From NCBI GenBank assembly GCA_002480565.1, contig DLCK01000068.1:1-44316 (forward strand): 44,316 nt of DNA, in the 5' to 3' direction. The notes beneath the pieces are model-generated. The model had not been told where the DNA came from. It saw only the letters and a program-made list of their open reading frames with translations, and ran no database searches. How positions within the stretch are numbered: the first letter of the stretch is position 1; each line of letters opens with the position of its first letter. The DNA comes from Phycisphaerales bacterium UBA7800. Lineage in GTDB: Bacteria; Planctomycetota; Phycisphaerae; Phycisphaerales; Phycisphaeraceae. Positions 1 through 7,938 of the stretch are shown piece by piece. The translations under genes were made by a program, and so were the position numbers.

Positions 1-494
1 AAACCCATCGCCGTGACAATGAAAACGACAATTCAAACGCGGTGATTCAACGTGATAGCCATCCGGACTATGTTCGAATCGGTAATGAAGAAACAGACAA
101 GTTAATGCAACGAGCCATACAAAAAGCTCAAGCAACGTGCCCACAATTCATCGAAGTGTTACAGCATCCAAAACCTGAATACCAAACCCTGTCATTCAAG
201 ATGCCGTTTTCTGTCCACTCAGGCGGGCGTGAGCATATCTGGATCGTCAAGCCTTCCTGGGATGGCAAGCAACTTTCAGGCACAGTAGGCAATGACCCGG
301 TCGACACCACAGAAGTACAATTGGGTCAAATCATCCATGCATCAACTGACCCAATCACCGATTGGATGTATGTCGAAAACAACATATTACACGGCGGCTA
401 CACCATCCGTGTCCTGTATCACACCAACCCACCTCAAACACAGAAAGCCATGAACAAAGATTTAGGCTTCAAGATACCTGAAATTGATTTTTAA
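1..494 (+). CDS. DUF2314-family protein, 5' end outside window
   Basis: The reading frame is open to the left edge (first full codon at base 3), so the gene begins outside the window; the GTG at 42 is probably internal. The visible part has the DUF2314 pattern: a helical stretch with A-x-x-x-A, an F-K-M-P-F strand, an E-H-I-W-I motif, a G-T-V-G-N-D-P turn, then I-T-D-W-M-Y and G-G-Y-T-I-R near the C-terminus. DUF2314 proteins are small and uncharacterised, so no reaction is assigned. The neighbour downstream is a tRNA gene on the opposite strand with a shared hairpin between them. Family call is from remembered motif order; the true start cannot be seen. Confidence 0.7.
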   Translation, partial: THRRDNENDNSNAVIQRDSHPDYVRIGNEETDKLMQRAIQKAQATCPQFIEVLQHPKPEYQTLSFKMPFSVHSGGREHIWIVKPSWDGKQLSGTVGNDPVDTTEVQLGQIIHASTDPITDWMYVENNILHGGYTIRVLYHTNPPQTQKAMNKDLGFKIPEIDF

Positions 495-536
495 TAAAAC
501 ATGGCATTTTCAATTCAAGACATAAGGCTGCGCAAT

Positions 537-572
537 AAAAAAACACTGCAAACGGATTAGTTTGCAGTGTTT
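537..572 (-). terminator. Rho-independent terminator of tRNA-Ala
   Basis: A 13-bp perfect stem (541-553 with 560-572, loop GGATTA) is followed on the minus strand by a run of T ending near 537. It sits 7 bases past the tRNA 3' end, and because the hairpin is symmetric it may also stop transcripts from the DUF2314 gene. Confidence 0.85.
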
Positions 573-578
573 ATGAAG

Positions 579-651
<73 letters not shown>

Positions 652-667
652 TTAAGTTGAGACGGGT

Positions 668-695
668 ATTGTACTGATCCATTAGGTCAAGTCAA
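668..695 (-). promoter_or_regulatory. Sigma-70-type promoter of tRNA-Ala
   Basis: On the minus strand TTGACT (690-695) and TACAAT (668-673) are separated by 16 bases, with the tRNA 5' end 17 bases beyond the -10 box. Both boxes are close to consensus. Confidence 0.65.
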
Positions 696-727
696 ATGGA
701 TTCTTCACATAAACAGCCGACACCTAA

Positions 728-756
728 TTCACAGACCTTTGGGTTTGTGCTATGAT
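728..756 (+). promoter_or_regulatory. Sigma-70-type promoter for zinc-ribbon protein / RNase H pair
   Basis: TTCACA (728-733), a 17-base spacer and TATGAT (751-756) lie about 30 bases before the start codon of the DUF164-like gene. Spacing and the -10 box are near ideal. Confidence 0.55.
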
Positions 757-788
757 GTTCGATTCACCAAGAATTCGTGGAGAATCGA

Positions 789-1562
789 ATGACCCTGCAA
801 GAACAGATTTACGAACTTTTCCTTTTGGAAAAGCAGGTCCGAGGCCTTAACCGTCGCCTTGAAGTTGCTACCTATCAGCACGACCAGATGCAGGCCAAGC
901 TCAATCGGCTCCAGGCGCAGCATGATGAACTGGCGACGCAACACAAACAGACCCAAGCACACAGCAGCACATTGGAACATCAGGCACGTGACGTGGAAGA
1001 ACGCATTACCACCTTGCGAGACCAGATGGCAACTGTCACCAACAATAAAGAATACTCTGCCCTGCTCATTGAGGTGAACACTCTCAAACTCAGCAAAGGT
1101 AAAGTTGAAGAAGAAGCCTTGGTTCAGATGGAACAGGTTGAAGGTCTTCAATCACAGTTGACTGAACTGATGTCACAGATTGAAGAACAAAAGAAACTCG
1201 TCAGTGCTGCTGAAGGTGAAGTCAAAAACCGCCGTGAAGAAGTCGGTGCGGAATTGACAGAGCGCACAGCCAAACGCGATGCTGCTGCTGATCAGATTCC
1301 ATCTGACATCATTCCTGTGTTTAATCGTCTTTGTGATCAGCATGATGGTGAACCTTTGGCTCCTGCTGTGGAAGACAATGCCAAGCGCATGGAATATTCC
1401 TGTGGTGGCTGCTACATGACCATTCCACTGGAACGTGTCAATTCACTTTTCACCCAGCCGGATACGCTGACGACTTGCCCAAGCTGCCAGCGTTTTCTGT
1501 ATGTGGATGACGTGCTGCGTGAGCAGATGGACGCCCGTGCTGCCAAGAATCAAAAGAGCTGA
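789..1562 (+). CDS. Coiled-coil protein with C4-type zinc ribbon (DUF164 / CT398-like)
   Basis: About 257 residues. Residues 1-165 are a long heptad-rich coiled coil carrying the N-N-K-E-Y-S-A-L segment typical of DUF164. The C-terminus holds a zinc ribbon with C-G-G-C (about 205-208) and C-P-S-C (about 230-233). I chose ATG 789 because GGAG lies 6 bases upstream; a GTG at 777 in the same frame has no Shine-Dalgarno site. The family is widespread but its role is unsettled; nucleic-acid or nucleotide binding has been suggested from the ribbon. The stop is 8 bases before an RNase H gene, so the two are almost surely cotranscribed, which points to nucleic-acid metabolism. Confidence 0.85.
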   Translation: MTLQEQIYELFLLEKQVRGLNRRLEVATYQHDQMQAKLNRLQAQHDELATQHKQTQAHSSTLEHQARDVEERITTLRDQMATVTNNKEYSALLIEVNTLKLSKGKVEEEALVQMEQVEGLQSQLTELMSQIEEQKKLVSAAEGEVKNRREEVGAELTERTAKRDAAADQIPSDIIPVFNRLCDQHDGEPLAPAVEDNAKRMEYSCGGCYMTIPLERVNSLFTQPDTLTTCPSCQRFLYVDDVLREQMDARAAKNQKS

Positions 1563-1570
1563 TCTGCCCC

Positions 1571-2200
1571 ATGCCGGTAAGTATTCATATTGATGGTGGC
1601 GCGCGAGGCAACCCAGGTCCTGCTGCATGTGGAGTTGTGATCCGTGATTTGGATGCTGATTTGCTTTTGCATGAAGCAGGCTATTTTCTGGGTGTCACCA
1701 CCAACAACGAAGCTGAATACCAAGGCCTTTTGCATGGTTTGAAAGTTGCTTTGGAAATTGGTGCCAAGGATCTGAGCATCATTGCCGATTCGCAATTGAT
1801 GGTCCGTCAGGTCATGGGTCAGTACAAAGTCAAGGCCCCTAATCTCAAACCACTTCACGCAAAAGCACTGGAATTACTGGCTCAATTTGATCACTGGTCG
1901 TTTGACCATGTATTGCGTCACCTCAATAAGCGTGCAGACGAGTTGGCCAACCGAGCGATGGATGCACGTAAGACTGTTGCAGGTGATGCAACCAAAACGC
2001 CGGTATTATCCGCTGCCCAATCTGCCAAAACAAAAACTGCTGATGATCTATTTTCTGATCCGTCAAACAAGTCCGGGCTGTCAATCAAGGTTCTAGAACC
2101 TGCTGCATGTTGCAGAGATTATGCCAAGTCCTTATCGGCTGATGATGCGGGGAAACAGCGGTGTCCCCAATGTGGTGCGTTGTTGATGATCTCGTTCTGA
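1571..2200 (+). CDS. Ribonuclease H family protein with C-terminal extension
   Basis: RNase HI fold protein of 209 residues, expected to cut RNA in RNA-DNA hybrids in the cytoplasm. Catalytic acids are visible: D8 in I-D-G-G-A-R-G-N-P-G, E49 in N-N-E-A-E-Y, D73 in A-D-S-Q and D123 in R-A-D-E-L-A-N. The catalytic domain ends near residue 135. A tail of about 75 residues follows with a Pro/Ala/Lys-rich linker and a Cys pair (R-C-P-Q-C-G) close to the end, which could be half of a metal site together with the earlier Cys-Cys. It follows the zinc-ribbon gene by 8 bases. The fold is certain; whether the enzyme is RNase H or a relaxed paralogue cannot be told. Confidence 0.88.
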   Translation: MPVSIHIDGGARGNPGPAACGVVIRDLDADLLLHEAGYFLGVTTNNEAEYQGLLHGLKVALEIGAKDLSIIADSQLMVRQVMGQYKVKAPNLKPLHAKALELLAQFDHWSFDHVLRHLNKRADELANRAMDARKTVAGDATKTPVLSAAQSAKTKTADDLFSDPSNKSGLSIKVLEPAACCRDYAKSLSADDAGKQRCPQCGALLMISF

Positions 2201-2240
2201 GTTTTTGATTCACACTTGATTTTGCAAAATGAAACATCCC

Positions 2241-2270
2241 CGACCGTACTCAGGTTGTGGTCGTGTTTTA
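2241..2270 (+). terminator. Possible terminator after RNase H gene
   Basis: CGACC (2241-2245) pairs with GGTCG (2259-2263) around a 13-base loop, followed by TGTTTTA. The stem is short and the T-run broken, so it is weak. The rest of 2201-2364 shows no gene. Confidence 0.35.
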
Positions 2271-2364
2271 ACGGTTCTGTTTAACTGGATGTATTAAAAC
2301 GCAATCTGCCCCACCTCGGATTCACTGCCGACAATTAATAGACACAAGATGCCAGACTGTATTC

Positions 2365-4266
2365 TCAAACAGGCTTGATCGTAAGTTGCAACTTCGCCTT
2401 TTTTATCTGATTGACAGTGAGTTGGACACGACGAACCGAATCACCCCATGAACTTTGGAGTTGTTCATCGGTGATGGCTTTATCTTCGACGTTCACATGG
2501 TCAAAAGTCACGCCCTGCCAAGTGATGACTGCGTTTGCGGATTTACGTCCATGTGGCAAATCAGTTGTTTCGAAAATCAACTCATCGTTGTTGATTATGA
2601 CTTTACTGGTCGTGACCAACGACATGGTCATGGGTTGTGGATGCCCTAATTCAAATGCATCGGTAACGATGATATGGTCTGCTTGGCGATCCAATTGAAT
2701 TTGCCGCAGGTAGGTTTTTAATTGGCATGCCGGATCATAGGCTTTGGCAATGTCCAATGTAAAGGTGGTCAAGTCACCGACGACTTGATGATTCAAATCA
2801 CGTGCCGCAAAGGTTCGTCCCGGCAATTGCACAGCATCGCCAAATGAGGGCAGGTTGTGCCACTGTGACTGCATGGTAAAAATTTCATACCGCTGCGGGC
2901 TGAATGTTCTGGCGCTGTAGGTCTCAACGCCCAGATCAATGAGCAGCGGATGACCATCCCGATAGACGACATATTGCCCGATGTCGTTGTGGTTGTGACT
3001 CTCTGCGTTATGCCCACCCTTGGCTGAGACATGCCAGCCCTTGCCTGATTGTTCACAACTGCGTGCAGTCATAACCTGGATATCCGGCAGGTAGTGATCA
3101 CGCTCCGCAACGACCTTGGTTCGCGGTTGGGTGAGGAGTTTCTCAGTCATAAACGGGCGAATGATCTGTCTGTAAAAATTGCACAAATGCGACCATTCAA
3201 GCACGTTTTGATCATGCGTCAGATCATTGCCAAAGGACTTGAGCGAAGCATCATCCAAATCCTCGGCCCATTTACTGATCCAATATCCGGGCATGGTGGC
3301 ATAGGCTCGGCCATCTGCAAAACAGGCGTAGTCTTTACCCATCACATGCATGACCTGCGGGTATTGAGCCATCCTCAGCAGCAATGGGTGATCCATCAAC
3401 AGCGCCTTATCGCTGCCAGTCATCCCACCAAGTTGTGACAAACATTCATAGAGCGCACCGCCTGCTTGCGTCCAGTACATGACGCCTTCATCACATCCAC
3501 CGTCTTGAGGATGCTGTTTCATGAACACATTCAAGGCATTGGCGAGCATGCCCATCGCCTGATTGAATTTTTCCGAATCATCTTCCAGAATCCAAATACT
3601 GCTTAACCACGTAGCACATATCCATGGTGTCCAGTTATTGAGCATCACATCAGGATCACGCCCCAACCAATGTCGCGGGTGATCGAGTATCGCATCCAAC
3701 ACGAAGTATCGAACCTTGCGACGAATCTGCTTACCTATTTCAGGGCTAATCGCATCCAGCTGGTCACCTAAAAGCCAAACCGTCCACGCCATCTGCTGTC
3801 CGGTGTAGCTGGCAAACAAATCCAAAATCGGATCCTCTACGTCGGGCAATAAATTGTCTTTCGACGCCCCCATATGCGGTGGCAGACACCAATACGTTTC
3901 CTCGCAGATCGCCCAAATACCATCGACGATCTTGTCGAGATATTTCCCCTGCATCGTCAGACATTCAGCCATCACAAAATATTGCAACGCCATCCGACGC
4001 TCGAAGTATGGTTGCTCCATTGCCACGCGACTTGCATGCCGCCCGTATGCTATTAATTGTGTTGCCAATACTTGTGGCCATGCATAATCCATATGCTCCT
4101 CGGCCCAATCGACGTAAGTCTTGCCGGAGGTCTTGGCGATGTCCTGCCAGGCTTTGCGATTCTTGGTTGGATGCGGGACAGGTTCAAATGCATCCTGCGA
4201 AATCAGGTTGTCAAGAATCCATTGGGCATCAAGTTTGGGTGGTGTGTACGTCGCGGTGGTAGACAT
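2365..4266 (-). CDS. Heparinase II/III-family protein (polysaccharide lyase-like)
   Basis: 633 residues with an all-alpha (alpha/alpha toroid) N-terminal half followed by a beta-sandwich beginning near residue 400. The family signature is clear: M-L-N-N-W-T-P-W-I near 208-216 and G-G-H-N-A-E-S-H-N-H-N-D at about 417-428, followed by G-x-P-L-L-I-D-L-G and V-E-T-Y. In characterised relatives the Asn, His and Tyr of these motifs carry out beta-elimination on uronic-acid glycans. No signal peptide is visible, so it probably acts on imported oligosaccharides in the cytoplasm. ATG 4266 has GAGAG upstream; a TTG at 4278 is in frame but weaker. Substrate (alginate, heparin-like or ulvan-like) cannot be read from sequence. 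It stands apart from the large carbohydrate locus further right. Confidence 0.85.
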   Translation of the reverse strand: MSTTATYTPPKLDAQWILDNLISQDAFEPVPHPTKNRKAWQDIAKTSGKTYVDWAEEHMDYAWPQVLATQLIAYGRHASRVAMEQPYFERRMALQYFVMAECLTMQGKYLDKIVDGIWAICEETYWCLPPHMGASKDNLLPDVEDPILDLFASYTGQQMAWTVWLLGDQLDAISPEIGKQIRRKVRYFVLDAILDHPRHWLGRDPDVMLNNWTPWICATWLSSIWILEDDSEKFNQAMGMLANALNVFMKQHPQDGGCDEGVMYWTQAGGALYECLSQLGGMTGSDKALLMDHPLLLRMAQYPQVMHVMGKDYACFADGRAYATMPGYWISKWAEDLDDASLKSFGNDLTHDQNVLEWSHLCNFYRQIIRPFMTEKLLTQPRTKVVAERDHYLPDIQVMTARSCEQSGKGWHVSAKGGHNAESHNHNDIGQYVVYRDGHPLLIDLGVETYSARTFSPQRYEIFTMQSQWHNLPSFGDAVQLPGRTFAARDLNHQVVGDLTTFTLDIAKAYDPACQLKTYLRQIQLDRQADHIIVTDAFELGHPQPMTMSLVTTSKVIINNDELIFETTDLPHGRKSANAVITWQGVTFDHVNVEDKAITDEQLQSSWGDSVRRVQLTVNQIKKAKLQLTIKPV

Positions 4267-4318
4267 GGTATCTCTCAATTGGCGGATACAAAAAAAGCTT
4301 CCTGCTAATCAGGAAACT
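4267..4318 (-). promoter_or_regulatory. Terminator/attenuator plus hairpin around the lyase ribosome site
   Basis: On the minus strand TTCCTG/CAGGAA (4299-4304 and 4310-4315) forms a hairpin followed by seven T (4290-4296), a good intrinsic terminator for the upstream membrane-protein gene. Only 23 bases separate the T-run from the lyase ATG, and those bases can form GTATC/GATAC with the TTGAGAG ribosome site in the loop. The lyase therefore depends on read-through or on a promoter overlapping the hairpin. Confidence 0.55.
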
Positions 4319-4349
4319 TGGGACAAGTCTAGACACGCCAAATCAAGAT

Positions 4350-5258
4350 TCAACCATTTACAGTGGATTTCTCGGAATTTTCTTCACTTTTTATCCCTGA
4401 CATCTGTTTTGCTAAATACCAGCTCGTTGGCAAGCCCAGTAGACAGACCACCACCACTTCCACTGCGCGATCCACCAATGCAGCAGTCGCACCCGCCGAC
4501 GCATCGTGATCCGACACCATCAATGTCATGCCAGCAATCGCCCATTCACGGAGCCCTAATCCGTTAGGCGTAAGTCCCAGCAGACTGATAAGCATACCTG
4601 CTGCGCCCAGTGCCGTTGCTTGTGCAAAACTGATCGCATTCCCACATATCGCAAAGGCAAACCACGTCCTCGCTCCCACCATGAACATGTCCGTCATGCG
4701 GATACTCAGCCAGCCCAAGACCTGTGCTTCGGAAAGCTTTCGCATAGCCAACTTACTAAGCAGTCGCTTCCATATTGGCGACATCGCAACCAGCAAAGCG
4801 CATGTGAGAATGATCACTGACAATTGATCCATCTGCCGAATCGATACCACGGCAAGCCCGACACTGCCGAGCACCAACGCCCCCAAAGCAAGCACGATGA
4901 TGAGAATCAGCCCCGACTGTTTAAGAGGAAGTTGATGTACGGCTTTGAGATATGCAGCGCGTCCAAGCAGCCCCATCCGAAGGGGCAGGTAATTGAGTAC
5001 GCTGCTGGAAAGAATCAATGCCACCATCCGACCGATGCCAACTTTAGGCTCTGAATCAAATGGTCGCGTCACAGCCCAGAACAACACGCAGGTGAGTAGC
5101 AGATTCACTACCACACCAATCCCCAAGCCCATCACGTGCAATGGTGATGCCTTTCTGAGCGCTGAGAAATCCGTACCTTGGAACGCAAAGACTACCGACA
5201 ACGCAAATGCCAGCACACCAGCAATGATCAGAATGGTTTTAATGATTGGTTTTTTCAT
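4350..5258 (-). CDS. Polytopic membrane protein, lysylphosphatidylglycerol synthase TM-region / UPF0104-like
   Basis: 302 residues, almost entirely hydrophobic, with about seven to eight predicted membrane helices. The segment L-T-P-N-G-L-G-L-R-E-W-A-I-A-G matches the conserved P-x-G-x-G-x-R-E motif of the UPF0104 / MprF-flippase superfamily, whose members move lipid-linked substrates or are uncharacterised. The C-terminal 18 residues are polar and Ser/Glu rich. The aminoacyl-transferase domain of true MprF is absent, so lysyl-lipid synthesis is not expected. It lies divergent from the cupin gene and upstream of the heparinase-like gene, with an intrinsic terminator between. Transported substrate unknown. 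Confidence 0.72.
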   Translation of the reverse strand: MKKPIIKTILIIAGVLAFALSVVFAFQGTDFSALRKASPLHVMGLGIGVVVNLLLTCVLFWAVTRPFDSEPKVGIGRMVALILSSSVLNYLPLRMGLLGRAAYLKAVHQLPLKQSGLILIIVLALGALVLGSVGLAVVSIRQMDQLSVIILTCALLVAMSPIWKRLLSKLAMRKLSEAQVLGWLSIRMTDMFMVGARTWFAFAICGNAISFAQATALGAAGMLISLLGLTPNGLGLREWAIAGMTLMVSDHDASAGATAALVDRAVEVVVVCLLGLPTSWYLAKQMSGIKSEENSEKSTVNG

Positions 5259-5387
5259 GGGTTCACAATGTTATCGGATGTGATACGCTAAGTCTTTTAT
5301 CATGCTATGAGCTTTCTGACATTGCTCACTATGGTAATTCGTAAACTTGTGACTACAATAATGATGTAGCCTAGGAGTACAAATTTT

Positions 5388-5777
5388 ATGTTCATTCGAC
5401 ATGCTGCCGATGTGCCTCAACGAACCATGGACATGCCAGGGGCCAAGAGTGTGACCATGCAACTGCTCGTGGGCAGTGACGATGGCGCGCCCAACTTTGC
5501 CATGCGTCAGTTCACCGTCGAACCCAACGGCCACACCCCCCTGCATAAACACAACTACGAACACGAAGTTTACATCCTCGAAGGTGACGGCCAATTCGTC
5601 TCCGGCGTGGATGGTAACACCATTCGTCCCATCAAGGCAGGCGATGTCGCTTTCGTCCCCGCAAACCAAATGCACCAGTTTCGAAATGTCTCCACACGAG
5701 CATTGAAATTCATCTGCCTGGTCCCCAACAAATTTGACTGTGGCTCGGCCTGTCAGGCTACTCCCGGATCGTATTGA
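5388..5777 (+). CDS. Small single-domain cupin protein
   Basis: 129 residues forming one cupin barrel. Motif 1 gives H53, H55 and E60 (in H-K-H-N-Y-E-H-E-V-Y-I-L-E-G), and motif 2 gives H96 (N-Q-M-H-Q-F), the usual three His plus one Glu metal ligands. Gly-Asp-Gly after motif 1 and A-G-D-V-A-F-V-P before motif 2 are standard. Such small cupins are dioxygenases, isomerases or sensors, and the reaction cannot be assigned. A Cys pair near the end (D-C-G-S-A-C) is unusual for the family. AGGAG lies upstream of the ATG. It is followed by an unrelated membrane protein gene. Confidence 0.82.
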   Translation: MFIRHAADVPQRTMDMPGAKSVTMQLLVGSDDGAPNFAMRQFTVEPNGHTPLHKHNYEHEVYILEGDGQFVSGVDGNTIRPIKAGDVAFVPANQMHQFRNVSTRALKFICLVPNKFDCGSACQATPGSY

Positions 5778-5838
5778 GAATCACTTGATCACTTTGTTCA
5801 CTTGACCGGACATTGCAACGCAGAAGGGTAAACAAAAA

Positions 5839-6819
5839 ATGCATAACAGAACCTTACTCATGATCGTGTACAGCGTCTTGATGATCTGCAGTCTGGTCCT
5901 GTTTTTTGCAGGTATCAATATGCGACCCGCTGAGGGCGAACCCCTGCTGCTAGGCTTGGGTGCCTTGGCCGTCATCTTCTGCTCTGCCACCTTCCCCATC
6001 GCTTACGCGTTGACACCTTCGGATAAAACGCAAAAAGCCTCCAGCGATCAAGCTTATGCCGAAACGCTGCAACAAGTCGTCGGCCTGCTGCGTTCCATCA
6101 ACGACCGCATGATGATTTCCGACACTGCCAAGCGCATCGCATTCCGCGAACGGGATCAGGAAACGCTCCGCCAAGTCATCCGTACGGAGATCAACCGGGG
6201 CAATATGGAAATCGCTTTGTCCCTTGCTGATGAAATGAGTCGCACACCTGGCTATGAACATGAAGGTCAGGAAATCCAACGTCAGATCGTTGCCGCTCGT
6301 GCCGACAAAATGGATCGCAAAGTCCTCGAAGCCGTCAGTATTTTCGAGCAGATGCTTTCCCGTCACGAATGGGATGACGCACTCACCGAAGCCCGGCAGT
6401 TGCAACAGACCTTCCCCGATTCACCCCGCGTCAAAGACCTTGCCTCGCGTGTCCGCGAAGCTCGTGAGCAGCACAAAAAAGACCTTGAACGCCAGTTCCT
6501 CGAAGCTGCGCGCCGTGATGACGTGGAAACCGCCATGGACTTGCTTAAGCAACTCGACCACTACATGACGGAAAAGGAAGCTGCCCCCCTGCTGGAAGTC
6601 GCCCGTGGTGTTATTGGCAAGAAGCGCCAAAACCTCGGCGTTCAATTCAAACTCGCCGTCGCCGACCACGAATGGATCGACGCCTTGCACGTGGGTGAAC
6701 AAATCATGGCCGACTTCCCCAACACCAAAATGGCCGACGAAGTATTAAGCATGATGGACCTGCTCAAAGAACGCGCCGCCGGACAACAACAGGCCGCTCG
6801 GAATTATGGTGGGATTTAA
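5839..6819 (+). CDS. Membrane-anchored TPR-like helical repeat protein
   Basis: 326 residues. Two hydrophobic helices (about 7-25 and 34-57) form a hairpin anchor. The remainder is charged and alpha-helical with repeated 30-40 residue units of tetratricopeptide character, for example A-L-S-L-A-D-E-M, D-A-L-T-E-A-R-Q-L and D-A-L-H-V-G-E-Q-I, each followed by a turn with Pro. The soluble part is most likely cytoplasmic and serves as a protein-binding scaffold. No catalytic motif is visible. Similar proteins are common in planctomycetes and unnamed. Codon use is GC-richer than the small genes that follow. Confidence 0.7.
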   Translation: MHNRTLLMIVYSVLMICSLVLFFAGINMRPAEGEPLLLGLGALAVIFCSATFPIAYALTPSDKTQKASSDQAYAETLQQVVGLLRSINDRMMISDTAKRIAFRERDQETLRQVIRTEINRGNMEIALSLADEMSRTPGYEHEGQEIQRQIVAARADKMDRKVLEAVSIFEQMLSRHEWDDALTEARQLQQTFPDSPRVKDLASRVREAREQHKKDLERQFLEAARRDDVETAMDLLKQLDHYMTEKEAAPLLEVARGVIGKKRQNLGVQFKLAVADHEWIDALHVGEQIMADFPNTKMADEVLSMMDLLKERAAGQQQAARNYGGI

Positions 6820-6838
6820 GCTCAAGTAACACAAGCCC

Positions 6839-6861
6839 GCAGATGAGTTCTATGAATCTGC
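6839..6861 (+). repeat. Short hairpin after TPR-like gene
   Basis: GCAGAT (6839-6844) pairs with ATCTGC (6856-6861). There is no T-run, so termination is doubtful. Confidence 0.3.
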
Positions 6862-6899
6862 AGGATATCCGATGCATTTGTGTTCAAGGCAAATTTTGC

Positions 6900-6918
6900 C
6901 ACAGATAAACACAGATGT
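6900..6918 (-). repeat. ATCTGTGTTTATCTGTGG repeat, left copy
   Basis: On the minus strand this reads ATCTGTGTTTATCTGTGG. The core ATCTGTGTTTATCTGT recurs on the plus strand at about 7711-7726, so the two copies are inverted and bracket two small AT-rich genes. Words of this type are known to me as dispersed intergenic repeats in several environmental bacterial lineages. Confidence 0.6.
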
Positions 6919-6954
6919 TGGTTTCAAGTCTGATTCAAACTCATTGGGGGAACA

Positions 6955-7374
6955 ATGAAAAAGTCACGCATCATACTTGTAGCCACTTGTATCTTGGCAT
7001 TGCTTTCAATAATCATCACACAACATTTTTTAACTCCCAATGTCCAACCCCATGCTTCAGTTGAGTATTACAAAATTGCTGAACAACACGAACAAGACAA
7101 ACAATGGCGTAAAGCTCGATCTGCATGGCTACGTGTTAAAGCTGAAGCAGATTCGATTTCACAAAACACCAGCGAAGCAAACGGCCGCCAAGCCTATTGC
7201 GATTACCGCATTGCTATGACCTATCACAATGAAGGCAATAACGAATTAGCAATTGCAAACCTCAAACTGGCACTTGCCACCCCTGCATCAGATATCAACC
7301 AATTCATGGGGCGCAATGGCACGACTGAAATGCAAAATGACTTGATGGAAGTTGTAAACGTAAGTCACAAGTAG
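6955..7374 (+). CDS. Small signal-anchored hypothetical protein with TPR-like unit
   Basis: 139 residues, not recognised. An N-terminal Lys pair and a hydrophobic helix (about 5-26) suggest a membrane anchor or uncleaved signal. The rest is helical, with a pattern resembling one or two tetratricopeptide units (Y-Y-K-I-A-E-Q-H-E-Q, then Y-R-I-A-M-T-Y-H-N-E-G-N-N-E-L-A-I-A-N-L). GGGGGA stands 5 bases before the ATG. Codon use is markedly AT-richer than the flanking genes. It is followed within 15 bases by the acyl-carrier-like gene, and the pair is bracketed by inverted repeats, which suggests a small transferred cassette. Confidence 0.6.
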   Translation: MKKSRIILVATCILALLSIIITQHFLTPNVQPHASVEYYKIAEQHEQDKQWRKARSAWLRVKAEADSISQNTSEANGRQAYCDYRIAMTYHNEGNNELAIANLKLALATPASDINQFMGRNGTTEMQNDLMEVVNVSHK

Positions 7375-7388
7375 GATCTTTTCAAATA

Positions 7389-7652
7389 ATGGGTCTTGAG
7401 TTTGTTGAGATACTATTGAGCCTTGAAAATCATTTTGGAATTTCAATTTCCGATGACCAATTATCGTCAATTCATACTGTTGGTAACATTTCTGATGAAA
7501 TCACCAAATCATTAATTGCTCATGGGGAAATTGACACATCATTCTTGAGAACAAATGTATTGAATGAGACGATCCAAATCATTGCCAAGGAAATGAGATT
7601 GAATGCGAATGCAATTGACCAACATTCAAGATTAGTTGGTGATATCATCTGA
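7389..7652 (+). CDS. Acyl-carrier-protein-like protein lacking the phosphopantetheine Ser
   Basis: 87 residues. The first 45 match helices II-IV of an acyl carrier protein (F-V-E-I-L-L-S-L-E-N-H-F-G-I-S-I, then H-T-V-G-N-I), but the protein begins M-G-L-E where a carrier has D-S-L-D, so helix I and the modified Ser are missing. An in-frame stop at 7338 shows that no upstream helix I is encoded. The second half (I-I-A-K-E-M-R-L-N-A-N-A-I, then R-L-V-G-D-I-I) resembles the helix-I region of a carrier and stops just where a D-S-L motif would follow. I recall a family of such M-G-L-D/E-x-V-E starting proteins in planctomycetes and proteobacteria, with function unknown. Not expected to carry acyl groups. 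Confidence 0.6.
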   Translation: MGLEFVEILLSLENHFGISISDDQLSSIHTVGNISDEITKSLIAHGEIDTSFLRTNVLNETIQIIAKEMRLNANAIDQHSRLVGDII

Positions 7653-7938
7653 CCCCACCTTAAACAAACCGCTTCGCGATTCAGCGACACGCAGTGTCGC
7701 AGCTATTTTAAAATCTGTGTTTATCTGTTTTCATCTGTGGTTAAATTGTCTTCAATTTTATTCCTCCGCATCAACGATTTAGCTTCGCTCAACCCGTGTC
7801 GACACGACACGGCTCGCTTGATGATTTTGAGCATCCACTCACCAAACCAATGTCTCCTCTGAATAACCTGCTAAAATGGGGTTGCTATCGCATGCACGGT
7901 AAACCTTGAAGATTTTGTAACACAGAGAAATAAAGACA
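7653..7938. other. Intergenic region with hairpins and ATCTGTG repeat
   Basis: Contains GCGACAC/GTGTCGC (7684-7700, loop GCA), the right-hand ATCTGTGTTTATCTGT copy with an added CATCTGTGGTT (about 7711-7736), and CCGTGTCG/CGACACGG (7794-7812, loop ACA). The first hairpin may terminate the upstream pair. No gene is seen. Confidence 0.6.

Noticed and set aside
750..1151. 133-codon minus-strand ORF
   Set aside because: Lies antisense within the coiled-coil zinc-ribbon gene, whose motifs are clear.
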